A DNA stretch of 64,000 bases from Ardenticatenaceae bacterium (GTDB lineage: Bacteria; Chloroflexota; Anaerolineae; Promineifilales; Promineifilaceae), in assembly GCA_011525915.1 (NCBI GenBank), contig WYBM01000015.1, positions 124,001-188,000 of the forward strand, written 5' to 3'. Under the pieces are notes generated by a model. That model saw nothing but the letters and a program-made list of their open reading frames with translations, had not been told where the DNA came from and made no database searches. The position numbers and the translations under genes were made by a program. Position 1 is the first letter of the stretch. The number at the start of each line of letters is the position of its first letter. Positions 15,947-25,711 of the stretch are shown piece after piece.

Positions 15947-18900
15947 ATGAAAACATTTCTTGCAGATCCGGCTATTGCATCAGGCAATTTAGTAGCCGTA
16001 CTTTGTCACAGAGCAGAGCGCCAACCAAAGAGAATTGCATACACTTTTTTGCAAGATGGAGAGACCCAAGGAAGCGATCTGACCTATGAGGAGTTAGATC
16101 GAAAAGCACGTATGATTGCCGGTCAGCTTCAAAGGTACTCAGCAGCTGGTGAACGTGCGCTTTTGCTTTATCCACCGGGAACAGAATACATTTCCGCTTT
16201 CTTGGGTTGTTTGTATGCTGGTGTGATTGCTGTTCCGATTTACCCACCTCGTCTCAAACGTGCCACGCCTAGACTTCAGGCAATTGTGAAGGATTCACAA
16301 GCTAAATATGCCTTTACTACAAGTCAAATGTTTGATCGTTTGGTTTCCCGTTTGGATTATACTCCCGAATTGGCAGCCCTGCAGTGGGTAAAGACCGATG
16401 ATTTGTCCGAAGGTTTGGCGGAAACGTGGACGTATTCTTCCATTGATCCCGCAACGATAGCTTTTCTCCAATATACATCGGGTTCTACAGCTACACCGAA
16501 GGGGGTCATGGTGACTCATGGCAATCTTTGGCACAATCAAAAGATGATCCAGGCAGCCTTTAACCATGAGCCAAACTTTACCTCTGTAAGCTGGTTGCCC
16601 GCTTATCATGATATGGGACTGATTGGAAATATTCTCCATCCTTTATATCTTGGATCTTACTGTGTTCTTATGTCCCCACTGGCTTTTTTACAACGGCCGT
16701 TAAGCTGGCTGGAGGCGATTTCTCATTATAAAGCCCATACAAGCGGTGGTCCTAATTTTGCCTATGAGCTGTGCTTAAACAAAATCCCGCTTGCCGCACT
16801 TGACTCGCTTGAAGAGCCACTTGACTTGAGTAGCTGGCAGATTGCTTTTAATGGTGCTGAACCTGTTCGGGCATCAACACTTAAAAGGTTCAGTACACGA
16901 TTCGAACCCTATGGCTTTAGGCTAGAATCTTTTTATCCCTGTTATGGGTTAGCTGAGGCTACTTTAATTGTAACTGGTGGGCAAAAGTCGGCTCAACCTA
17001 TTGTACGCTCTTTTCAAGCTGATGCCTTGGAGCAGAATCAGGTAGTTCCAGTGGCAAGTCCTCTTACAGAGGATAACGTACGGCAGCTTGTTGGTAGTGG
17101 ACAATCTCTTTTACAGCAAGAGATTCTGATTGTTGATCCGGTTTCACACACCCCTTGTCTGCCTGATCAAGTGGGTGAAATTTGGGTGGCCGGCGCAAGC
17201 GTCGCCCCAGGATATTGGAACCAAAAAGAAAAAGAGGAAACAGCCCGGACTTTTCAGGCTTATTTAGCAGGTACCAAGGAAAGACCCTTTATGCGCACGG
17301 GCGATTTGGGTTTCCTGCAGAATGGTGAGTTGTTTGTCACTGGTCGCCTCAAGGAATTGATCATCATTCGAGGGCGGAACCATTATCCACAAGATATCGA
17401 ATTAACTGCTGAAAAAAGCCATGCACTCCTTCTTTCGGGGAGCGGTGCTGCTTTCTCTGTGACAGTTGCTGGCGAGGAGCAACTGGTGGTTGTACAAGAG
17501 GTCGATCGCCATTTTCACAAATATGATTTGCAAGAAGTAGCCGGAGCAATCCGACAAGCGATAGCTGAAGAGCATGGGTTACTAACATACGCAGTTGTCC
17601 TCGTGAAACCGAGACGAATACCCAGAACCTCTAGTGGAAAAATCCAACGTCATGTGTGTCACTCTCGATTTTTGGAAGATAACTTAGATGCAATAGAAAT
17701 TAGCATTCTTGAAAGCGATAAAACAAAAACAGACGTAGGTGAGAAGTCAACATCGCAGTATCCAACTTTAGATACCTTATGGCAACTTACGTTTGAACAA
17801 CGTCATCAGGTTATCAGGGTGTGTCTGCAGCAAAAATTAGCCGCGCTCTTAAATATCAATGTTGAACAGATTGACGTGAACCAACCTGTTAGCAGATGGG
17901 GTTTGGATTCTTTAATGGCCGTTGAACTACAACATTGGCTAGAAAGTGATTTTGGTATTGTCTTGCCAATGGTCAATTTCCTTGAAGCCAATAACATTGC
18001 CCAACTAACAACAAAGGTCCTTGACCAATTTTCTTATAACGACGCCTCTCACCTAACAACCCTTACACCTTCTCAAGAAAAGGCCACATCTTCTCTTTCA
18101 TATGGTCAACAAGGGATTTGGTTTTTACATCAATCGATTCCAGACAAAGCCATTTATAATATTGCTGTTGCGGTTCGCATTTGCGGCAATCTAGAAATAC
18201 TGCGACTAAAAAAAGCTTTTCAACAGATAGTTGACCGGCATGATGCGCTGCGTACAGCATTTTCTGCACCTCATAATCAACCAATTCAAATCATTTATAA
18301 ATACAGGCAGGTACCCTTTCAAGTTGAAGACGCCAGTGCCTGGCCTGAAGAGCAGATACAGGCCTACTTGGAAGCTTCAGCAAATCAGCCGTTTGATTTA
18401 GAAAAGGATATTCTACTACGGGTAGGGTTGTTGGCGCGTTCCTCACAAGAACATATTCTTCTCTTGGTTGTCCATCACATCATAGCTGATTTTTGGTCTT
18501 TAGCGATTCTTGTTGAGGAACTAGGCGTACTCTACCATGCTGATCAAGATGATTTAACAACCGTACTTCCCCCGCTGACAGTTCAATACAGTGACTTCAT
18601 TACCTGGCAACAAGAGGTTCTATCTGGTGCTAGTGGAGAACAATCTCTAGCTTATTGGAGCAAAAGATTAGCCGAGGATTTGCCTCTGTTGAATTTGCCC
18701 ACTGATCGTCCCCGACCTGCCGAGCAATCTTTTAACGGGGCGGCTGTCTTTTATGAAATACCCGGACCGCTAACACAAGAATTAAAAAGTCTTAGTCACC
18801 ACAACGAAACAACGCTTTCCATGACATTGTTAACTGCGTTTCAAGTGTTGCTTTCGCGTTATTCAGGTCAGGAAGATATTTTAGTTGGATTGGCTACCTC

Positions 18901-21900
18901 AGGACGTAATAGGGCTGTTTTTAATTCGTTAATAGGCTATTTTGTCAACCCAATCACCACCCGAGCCGATTTCTCAGATCAGCCTTCATTTGTCCAGTTA
19001 TTAGTCCAAGTACGACAATCAACCTTATCTGCGTTTAATTATCAAGATTACCCATTTGCATTGCTTACCAAACAGCTAAGACCGGAAAGGGATGCCAACC
19101 TGCTTCCTGTTTTTCAAGTGATGTTTATCTGGCAACAAGCGCCAAATGACCAGGATGCTAAGTTAAATTCTTTTACATTAGGTAAAACAGGTGTCCAATT
19201 AGAAATGGGTGGCCTGGCTTTGGAACTAATACCTTTACCAAAACAGACAGCTCAGTTTGACATTGTTGTACAGATGGGCATGTTAACCGATGGATTAGGC
19301 ATAACCATTGATTATAATACGGATCTTTTTGATGCAACCACAATTCAGCGCATGTTTGGCCATTTTCAAACGTTGCTTAAGAGCATAGTGGCGAATCCGA
19401 AGCAGCGGGTGACCGAACTGCCCTTGTTAACTGTATCTGAGCGGGCTCAATTAATTTCAGCATGGAACAACACAGAAATGGAATATGCCCAGGCTGCTTG
19501 TATTCATACCTTATTTGAAAGACAGGTAGAGCGGCAGCCAAATGCAATAGCCGTAACGTATGAAGAGGCATCTTTAACTTACGCGGAGCTTAATCGACGG
19601 GCAAACTCCCTTGCGCATTATTTACGGGGGCGAGGCGTTGGGCCAGACGTTTTAGTGGGACTCTACATGCCACAGTCAGTGGAAATGATAATAGGCATAT
19701 TAGCAATTTTGAAAGCCGGCGGCGCATATGTGCCGTTAGATCCTATATACCCTCAGAAGCGGCTGCAGTTTATGCTGGCTGATACTGGGATTTCTATCCT
19801 TGTGACGCAACAAGACATGGAGATTGGCTTGCCAACAGAAGGTGTACAACGGATTTGTTTGGGCTTGGAATGGGAGATGATTTCTAAGGAAAGCCCTCAT
19901 AATCCTGCTCATAATGTTGTGGGTCAAAATCTTGCTTACATAATCTATACGTCCGGTTCAACTGGGCAGCCTAAAGGCGTTTTCATTTGCCATGATAATC
20001 TAGTCCATTCCACTATGGCCCGATTGGCTGCCTACGATGACCCTGTTTCCAGTTACCTTCTGTTATCATCTTTTGCCTTTGACAGTTCTATTGCCGGTAT
20101 TTTTTGGACTTTAAGCCAGGGTGGTCGGTTGGTATTAACTCCTACTCAAGTTCAACAAAACATTTTGGCCCTTTCATCAGTTATCAAGAATCAGGCTATC
20201 ACACATACATTGTTAGTGCCCTCACTCTACCGGGCGCTATTAATGGAGGCGTCTTTGGCGGAGTTAAAACATCTTCGTTGTGTGATCGTGGCCGGGGATA
20301 TTTGTCCGGTTGATCTTGTAAATTATCATTTGGATTATCTGCCTGATACGTTCCTTTACAATGAATATGGACCAACTGAAGGTACAGTGTGGAGTAGCGT
20401 TTACAACTGTAACAATGGCAAAATGCGAAATCAGGTGCCTATTGGCCGCCCCATTCCGAATGTACAACTTTACATTCTTGATCCATTTTTACAACCCGTG
20501 CCTATTGGAGTTACAGGGGAACTGTTTATAGGCGGTAGAGGGGTTGGAGGTGGCTATTTAAACCGGGCTGCAGTAACGGCCGAACGCTTTGTTCCTGATC
20601 CGTTTACAAAAAAAAGGGGCTCTCGCCTTTACAGAACTGGTGACTTGGCCAGATATTTGCTGGATGGGAATATTGAGTTTTTAGGGCGTCATGACAATCA
20701 AATTAAGCTGCATGGGTTTAGAATCGAATTAGATGAGATTGAAGCTGTCCTAAGTCAACACCCTCATGTCCGAGATAACTTGGTACGTGTGCGTACGACA
20801 GGTACTGGGGGTAAGCAAATTATGGCTTATGTTGTACCTACGTTCCAAGATAAAAAGATTCATGAAGATATAAGCGCCCATTACATCACAGAATTCAAAA
20901 CTTTATATGATGAATTTTATAACCATGAAGAGCTTTATTCGAGCGTGGATGCTCAGATTAATTTACAGGTTTGGACAAGCAGTTACACTCATCAACCTTT
21001 ACCAGAAGAGGAGATTTTGGAGAGTGTTGAGAGCACAACCCAGCGTATCCTGGCATTACAGCCAGACAGCGTTCTAGAAATAGGGTGTGGTACTGGTCTG
21101 CTATTATCTCGTATTGCGCCCTCATGTTCATATTACTGTGGAACTGACATTTCCTCTGTTGTATTGCAGCGTCTGCGGCAACATGTTCACCAATCTCATC
21201 GTTTTCAGGGCAAGGTCGATCTTTGGCAGCGGGAAGCTGCTGACTTTCAAGGTGTAGAAGAAGGATCCTTTGACTGTGTTGTGCTTAATGAAGTTGTGCA
21301 ACATTTCCCTGATGTTGATTATTTAGTTCGGGTTTTAGAGGGAGCAGTTCGTTGTGTACGTTCTGGTGGCAGCGTTTTTCTTGGGGGTATATTTAATCTC
21401 AAATTATCAGAATATTTCCATACTTCTTTGCAATTACAGAAAGCATCAGTTGGTATAACTGTTTCTCAAATGCGCCAACGCATTAACAGCCAAATGGTCA
21501 AACATAAAGACCTGTTTCTTGATCCTATATTTTTTGTGGCGCTAAAAAACCATTTACCCCAGATTAGCCATGTCCAGATAGAACTAAAAGGAGGAGCAAG
21601 TTCTAATGAGATAACAAAATTCAAATATGATGTCACCCTTTTTATAGGTTCTGAACATTTGGGTACGACTGTAAAAGGCATTGCCGAAAACCCAATATGG
21701 CTTGATTGGTCAACCGAAGCCCTATCACTTCCATCTATTCAACGGTTGCTTGCTGAAAATGCTCCTGAGTTTTTGGGTATCAGAGATGTTCCTAACGGCC
21801 GTCTTGTGACTGAAGCTCATATGGTGCAAACCTTAAAAAGTATTCAGAATAAACCCGATTCAACAAATCTTCAACAGGTTTTTAACGAGTCAATGGGACA

Positions 21901-24900
21901 GTTGGCTGCGATTAAAGAAGCCGTTGATCCGGAAGCTGTATGGGCATTGCGTCATAAACTCCCTTACCATATTGAAATCTGTTGGGCCGCTTCAGGGAGA
22001 GCCGAGTGCTTTGATGTAATGTGTTACCGCCACCCAATGACAGAGACTATAACAACTGCCATTGCCGTGCCAATTCGCCCTGATGTAGCTGCTCCTTCTA
22101 GACCTTGGGCGTACTATGGTAATAAAGAGGTTTCAAAGATATTACAACACCCGCTGTTGGAGGCAGAGTTGCAAACTTTTTTACGTAAGAGAGTGCCAGC
22201 TTTTATGGTTCCGACAACGGTTGTTATTGTAAGTGCGTTACCATTGACCATTAACGGCAAGGTGGATGAAAGCGCCTTGCCAGACCCGTCAAAACTGGCC
22301 CTCACTACAGAAATGGGGTATGTTGCGCCTCGTAATGATCTGGAAAAGACCATTGCCTCTATTTGGCAAAACGTCCTGAATCTAGAAAAAGTAGGTATAA
22401 ACGACAACTTCTTCGATCTTGGGGGTGATTCCATTATCAGTATTCAAATTGTTTCCCAATTGGAACGAGAGGGATGGAAAATAACCCCGCAGAAAATTTT
22501 CCAGTACCAAACGGTTGCTGAACTAGCCGCTGTCGTCATCCCCACTAAAGACACACTGCCTCAAATGGACATTTTTATTGAGGAGGAAACCAGCTTAACA
22601 CCCATTCAAAAGTGGTTTTTTGAGCAGGAATGGCGGGACTTTAATGATTTTTGTCAAGCGATAACACTTCGCAGCGATACACCTCTTGATGTAGGCATAT
22701 TAAAAATTGTATTTCAAACCCTAATCGATCGGCATGACGCATTGCGTATGCGTTATGTAAAAAAAGGGCCAGATTGGCAGCAAAAGGTACTCAAACAAGG
22801 TGAAGAAGTGGCCATGGAGATCATAGACCTGACCTCTGTGCCTTCAACCAAGTTAGAGACTGCCCTGGAAGTTGCGCAGAATCGCCTCTTGACCAGTATA
22901 GATATTACCCATGGCCCCATATTTAAAGTTGGCATATTCCAACTAGAGAAGGACGTTACAATTCTATTTTTAGTTTGTCATCATCTGGTAATTGATGGTG
23001 TATCTTGGCGAATCATTGTGGCTGATATCGTGGCAAATTATATGTTGGCTTCACAAAACAATTCACTCAATGCCACCACAAAACCACCCCCATTTTTATA
23101 TTGGGCCAAAAGATTGTCTGAGTATGCACACTCAGAAAGTGTTATCCGTACAGTTGATTATTGGCGTGCTGCCGGACAAAAGAATTCCTTTAACTTCCCT
23201 GTGCGCATTGACCAAAATAGCGCTGATAAAGTGGCGACAACAACTGTCAATATTCCGGCAAACATCACAAAAGCCCTGTTAGCGGATGCAAACCGCGCGT
23301 ACCGGACGACCATCAATGATCTGCTTCTTACCGCCCTTACGCGAGCGCTTTGTACGTTGACAAGTCAAACGACCATCAGTCTCACTTTAGAAGGCCATGG
23401 TCGGGATGGGTTGGAAGAAGACGGGTTGTTTGCCAGTACTGTTGGTTGGTTTACGACGTCATTCCCAGTTGTTTTTGAGATGAATCAATTTATCGAGATC
23501 GGCCAACAAATAAAGTATATAAAAGAAAGCCTCCGCCACATACCAGCAAAGGGACTTGGGTTTGGCATTCTAAAGTATTTGTCTTCGGGTGAAGAGATTC
23601 AAAAAATATTTTCTACTTATCATCAGCCGGTTATTCTGTTTAACTACTTGGGACAAGTCAATAAAGATTTAGGAGATCTTTTTCAGATTGTGGCATTAAC
23701 CGGTAAACCTGTGCCTGAACTACCCCACAATGAAGATATTATTGAGGTGACGGGAATGGTGTTTCAAGAGGAGCTTCGATTTGATCTAAATTTCAACGGC
23801 CGTTGGTATGACACGGCAACAATCGAAAAATTGGCCTCATTATTTAAAGAGGAACTAGAAGCAGTCGTTGTTCACTGTTCCTCGCCAAATAACAAAGGTT
23901 TCACACCATCTGACTTTTCTTTACTCCAGGTTAACCAGCATGAATTAGATCATTGGGAACAAAGCTTTCCCCAACTCAGTGGAAAGCATGTTTTGGACAT
24001 GTATCCCTTGTCGCCGATGCAACAAGGGATGCTGCTTCATGCGCTCATTGCGCCCGATTCTTTTGTTTCATTTGAACAATTTAGCTTTTTGCTGGAAGGT
24101 GCTTTGCATCGAAAGTTTTTTGAAAAGGCATGGGAATACTTGGGAACGCAACACGATGTTCTCCGTACTGTGTTTGATTGGCAAACCTTTTCACAGCCTG
24201 TTCAAATTGTGGTAAAAGAAAATTTGTCAGCGGTTCATTGGGAAGATTTATCACACTTGCCTGAAGACATACAAGCGCAAAAACTGAAACAGTTTCAAAC
24301 TGTTGATCGGCATCACCCTTTTAACCTCGCATCTGGACCGCTTATTCGCATAAGTGTCTTTAAATTAGGGGCACAATCATTTTCTTGCTTGTTAAGCTTA
24401 CATCATATCATTTCAGACGGATGGAGTTTTCCAATGTTGTTGGAGAGTCTCTTCCAAATTTACCAAAGCTTTTGTCAAAATACGCAATTTACCGCAGCGA
24501 AAAACCGGCCTTATAAAGAGTATATCAAGTGGTTAAATCAACAGGATGCCCAAAAAGCTCAGGAATTCTGGCTGGCAATGCTGCATGACTTTAAAGTACC
24601 GACGCCACTACCGGTGGATTTTGAAACCAATGTTTCTGCCGTTCAGGATACGGCCGAAAAAGCTTTGTCTCTAAATGGTGAGCAAGCCGAGGCCCTCGTT
24701 AATTTTGCACACCTTCAACGTGTGACCCTTAACACTTTGATTCAGGCAGCCTGGGCCATTCTATTATGGTTACATTCAAATCAGCCTGATGTGGTGTTTG
24801 GTACAGTTGTTTCTGGACGACCAACGGACATTCAGGGAATTGAAAAAATGTTAGGTTTGTTCATTAACAATTTGCCTATGCGGGTTCAGTTTAAGGATAG

Positions 24901-25711
24901 CGTGAAAGTAGGGGGATTTTTAACAAATTTGCAGACTGCATCCCTTTCCATACGGGATTACGAGCATAGTTATTTACCTCATGTTCAGGCTTGCAGTGCG
25001 GTGCCTGCGACTAAAAAACTATTTAATACACTTATTGTTTTTCAGAATTACCCCCTGAATGAGAATGTTTTATCACTTGTATCTGATCTTAAATTAAAAG
25101 GGGTGACGGTTAGTGAAACGGCAAGTTATGATTTGACATTAACCATATTTGCTGCCAACCAATTGCAATTACGCTTACAGTATCATCCACAAAAATTTTC
25201 TGAGATCAGAATTAACCAGTTGTTACAACATATAGAAATTATTTTGACTTACCTGGCCCGGTTTCCTGAGATGCCTTTGAGAGATTTCGAAGATGTACTT
25301 CGTCAAGCGTTGGGTTTAAGCAAACCCCTTGAGAACAACACTATAGAAGCGACGGTTGACAAACCACTATCTATTAATCATCGGGCCCAGACAGACTTAG
25401 AGAGACACGTAGCTCGCATATGGCAAGATGTCTTGGAGCTTGTAGAGGTTGATATTGAGGAACCTTTTTTTAATCTAACTCCCAATTCTTTGACAATCGC
25501 CACTGTGCATTTACGACTTCAAGAGGCACTAGCGCGGCCGTTCCCTATCGTCAAAATGTTTGAGTATCCAACCATAAAAGAGCTGGCCGCCTATCTGAGC
25601 CAGCCTCAAAGGGAGCCAATACAACATATACGGGCGATGGAACGGGCCCAAAAAGCAAAAGCTGCCATTAATAAACGTCGCAGCCGTATTAAACACAAGG
25701 GTGAAAAATGA
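15947..25711 (+). CDS. Loading and first NRPS protein: FAAL-ACP-C-A(N-MT)-PCP-E-C-PCP
   Basis: 3,254 aa from the ATG at 15947. Domains: fatty acyl-AMP ligase (1-590; LQYTSGSTATPKGVMVTH near 175); ACP (GLDSLMAVEL near 655); condensation (FLHQSIPDKA; HHIIADF near 843); adenylation (YIIYTSGSTGQPKG near 1330; EYGPTEGTVW near 1472) with an N-methyltransferase inserted after core A8 (VLEIGCGTGLLL near 1708) and A10 at INGKVDE near 2105; PCP (LGGDSI near 2160); epimerisation (HHLVIDGVSW near 2345, EGHGRDG near 2482, FNYLGQVN); a second condensation (YPLSPMQQGMLLH near 2690, HHIISDGWS near 2819); and a final PCP whose Ser motif reads NLTPNSL instead of LGGDSL. Read by eye, the A code is DSALIAEVWK, no confident substrate. 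It would start the chain with an acyl group, add a D-N-methyl amino acid, then enter a C-PCP module lacking its own A domain. Basic C-terminal tail, probably docking. Confidence 0.93.
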   Translation: MKTFLADPAIASGNLVAVLCHRAERQPKRIAYTFLQDGETQGSDLTYEELDRKARMIAGQLQRYSAAGERALLLYPPGTEYISAFLGCLYAGVIAVPIYPPRLKRATPRLQAIVKDSQAKYAFTTSQMFDRLVSRLDYTPELAALQWVKTDDLSEGLAETWTYSSIDPATIAFLQYTSGSTATPKGVMVTHGNLWHNQKMIQAAFNHEPNFTSVSWLPAYHDMGLIGNILHPLYLGSYCVLMSPLAFLQRPLSWLEAISHYKAHTSGGPNFAYELCLNKIPLAALDSLEEPLDLSSWQIAFNGAEPVRASTLKRFSTRFEPYGFRLESFYPCYGLAEATLIVTGGQKSAQPIVRSFQADALEQNQVVPVASPLTEDNVRQLVGSGQSLLQQEILIVDPVSHTPCLPDQVGEIWVAGASVAPGYWNQKEKEETARTFQAYLAGTKERPFMRTGDLGFLQNGELFVTGRLKELIIIRGRNHYPQDIELTAEKSHALLLSGSGAAFSVTVAGEEQLVVVQEVDRHFHKYDLQEVAGAIRQAIAEEHGLLTYAVVLVKPRRIPRTSSGKIQRHVCHSRFLEDNLDAIEISILESDKTKTDVGEKSTSQYPTLDTLWQLTFEQRHQVIRVCLQQKLAALLNINVEQIDVNQPVSRWGLDSLMAVELQHWLESDFGIVLPMVNFLEANNIAQLTTKVLDQFSYNDASHLTTLTPSQEKATSSLSYGQQGIWFLHQSIPDKAIYNIAVAVRICGNLEILRLKKAFQQIVDRHDALRTAFSAPHNQPIQIIYKYRQVPFQVEDASAWPEEQIQAYLEASANQPFDLEKDILLRVGLLARSSQEHILLLVVHHIIADFWSLAILVEELGVLYHADQDDLTTVLPPLTVQYSDFITWQQEVLSGASGEQSLAYWSKRLAEDLPLLNLPTDRPRPAEQSFNGAAVFYEIPGPLTQELKSLSHHNETTLSMTLLTAFQVLLSRYSGQEDILVGLATSGRNRAVFNSLIGYFVNPITTRADFSDQPSFVQLLVQVRQSTLSAFNYQDYPFALLTKQLRPERDANLLPVFQVMFIWQQAPNDQDAKLNSFTLGKTGVQLEMGGLALELIPLPKQTAQFDIVVQMGMLTDGLGITIDYNTDLFDATTIQRMFGHFQTLLKSIVANPKQRVTELPLLTVSERAQLISAWNNTEMEYAQAACIHTLFERQVERQPNAIAVTYEEASLTYAELNRRANSLAHYLRGRGVGPDVLVGLYMPQSVEMIIGILAILKAGGAYVPLDPIYPQKRLQFMLADTGISILVTQQDMEIGLPTEGVQRICLGLEWEMISKESPHNPAHNVVGQNLAYIIYTSGSTGQPKGVFICHDNLVHSTMARLAAYDDPVSSYLLLSSFAFDSSIAGIFWTLSQGGRLVLTPTQVQQNILALSSVIKNQAITHTLLVPSLYRALLMEASLAELKHLRCVIVAGDICPVDLVNYHLDYLPDTFLYNEYGPTEGTVWSSVYNCNNGKMRNQVPIGRPIPNVQLYILDPFLQPVPIGVTGELFIGGRGVGGGYLNRAAVTAERFVPDPFTKKRGSRLYRTGDLARYLLDGNIEFLGRHDNQIKLHGFRIELDEIEAVLSQHPHVRDNLVRVRTTGTGGKQIMAYVVPTFQDKKIHEDISAHYITEFKTLYDEFYNHEELYSSVDAQINLQVWTSSYTHQPLPEEEILESVESTTQRILALQPDSVLEIGCGTGLLLSRIAPSCSYYCGTDISSVVLQRLRQHVHQSHRFQGKVDLWQREAADFQGVEEGSFDCVVLNEVVQHFPDVDYLVRVLEGAVRCVRSGGSVFLGGIFNLKLSEYFHTSLQLQKASVGITVSQMRQRINSQMVKHKDLFLDPIFFVALKNHLPQISHVQIELKGGASSNEITKFKYDVTLFIGSEHLGTTVKGIAENPIWLDWSTEALSLPSIQRLLAENAPEFLGIRDVPNGRLVTEAHMVQTLKSIQNKPDSTNLQQVFNESMGQLAAIKEAVDPEAVWALRHKLPYHIEICWAASGRAECFDVMCYRHPMTETITTAIAVPIRPDVAAPSRPWAYYGNKEVSKILQHPLLEAELQTFLRKRVPAFMVPTTVVIVSALPLTINGKVDESALPDPSKLALTTEMGYVAPRNDLEKTIASIWQNVLNLEKVGINDNFFDLGGDSIISIQIVSQLEREGWKITPQKIFQYQTVAELAAVVIPTKDTLPQMDIFIEEETSLTPIQKWFFEQEWRDFNDFCQAITLRSDTPLDVGILKIVFQTLIDRHDALRMRYVKKGPDWQQKVLKQGEEVAMEIIDLTSVPSTKLETALEVAQNRLLTSIDITHGPIFKVGIFQLEKDVTILFLVCHHLVIDGVSWRIIVADIVANYMLASQNNSLNATTKPPPFLYWAKRLSEYAHSESVIRTVDYWRAAGQKNSFNFPVRIDQNSADKVATTTVNIPANITKALLADANRAYRTTINDLLLTALTRALCTLTSQTTISLTLEGHGRDGLEEDGLFASTVGWFTTSFPVVFEMNQFIEIGQQIKYIKESLRHIPAKGLGFGILKYLSSGEEIQKIFSTYHQPVILFNYLGQVNKDLGDLFQIVALTGKPVPELPHNEDIIEVTGMVFQEELRFDLNFNGRWYDTATIEKLASLFKEELEAVVVHCSSPNNKGFTPSDFSLLQVNQHELDHWEQSFPQLSGKHVLDMYPLSPMQQGMLLHALIAPDSFVSFEQFSFLLEGALHRKFFEKAWEYLGTQHDVLRTVFDWQTFSQPVQIVVKENLSAVHWEDLSHLPEDIQAQKLKQFQTVDRHHPFNLASGPLIRISVFKLGAQSFSCLLSLHHIISDGWSFPMLLESLFQIYQSFCQNTQFTAAKNRPYKEYIKWLNQQDAQKAQEFWLAMLHDFKVPTPLPVDFETNVSAVQDTAEKALSLNGEQAEALVNFAHLQRVTLNTLIQAAWAILLWLHSNQPDVVFGTVVSGRPTDIQGIEKMLGLFINNLPMRVQFKDSVKVGGFLTNLQTASLSIRDYEHSYLPHVQACSAVPATKKLFNTLIVFQNYPLNENVLSLVSDLKLKGVTVSETASYDLTLTIFAANQLQLRLQYHPQKFSEIRINQLLQHIEIILTYLARFPEMPLRDFEDVLRQALGLSKPLENNTIEATVDKPLSINHRAQTDLERHVARIWQDVLELVEVDIEEPFFNLTPNSLTIATVHLRLQEALARPFPIVKMFEYPTIKELAAYLSQPQREPIQHIRAMERAQKAKAAINKRRSRIKHKGEK

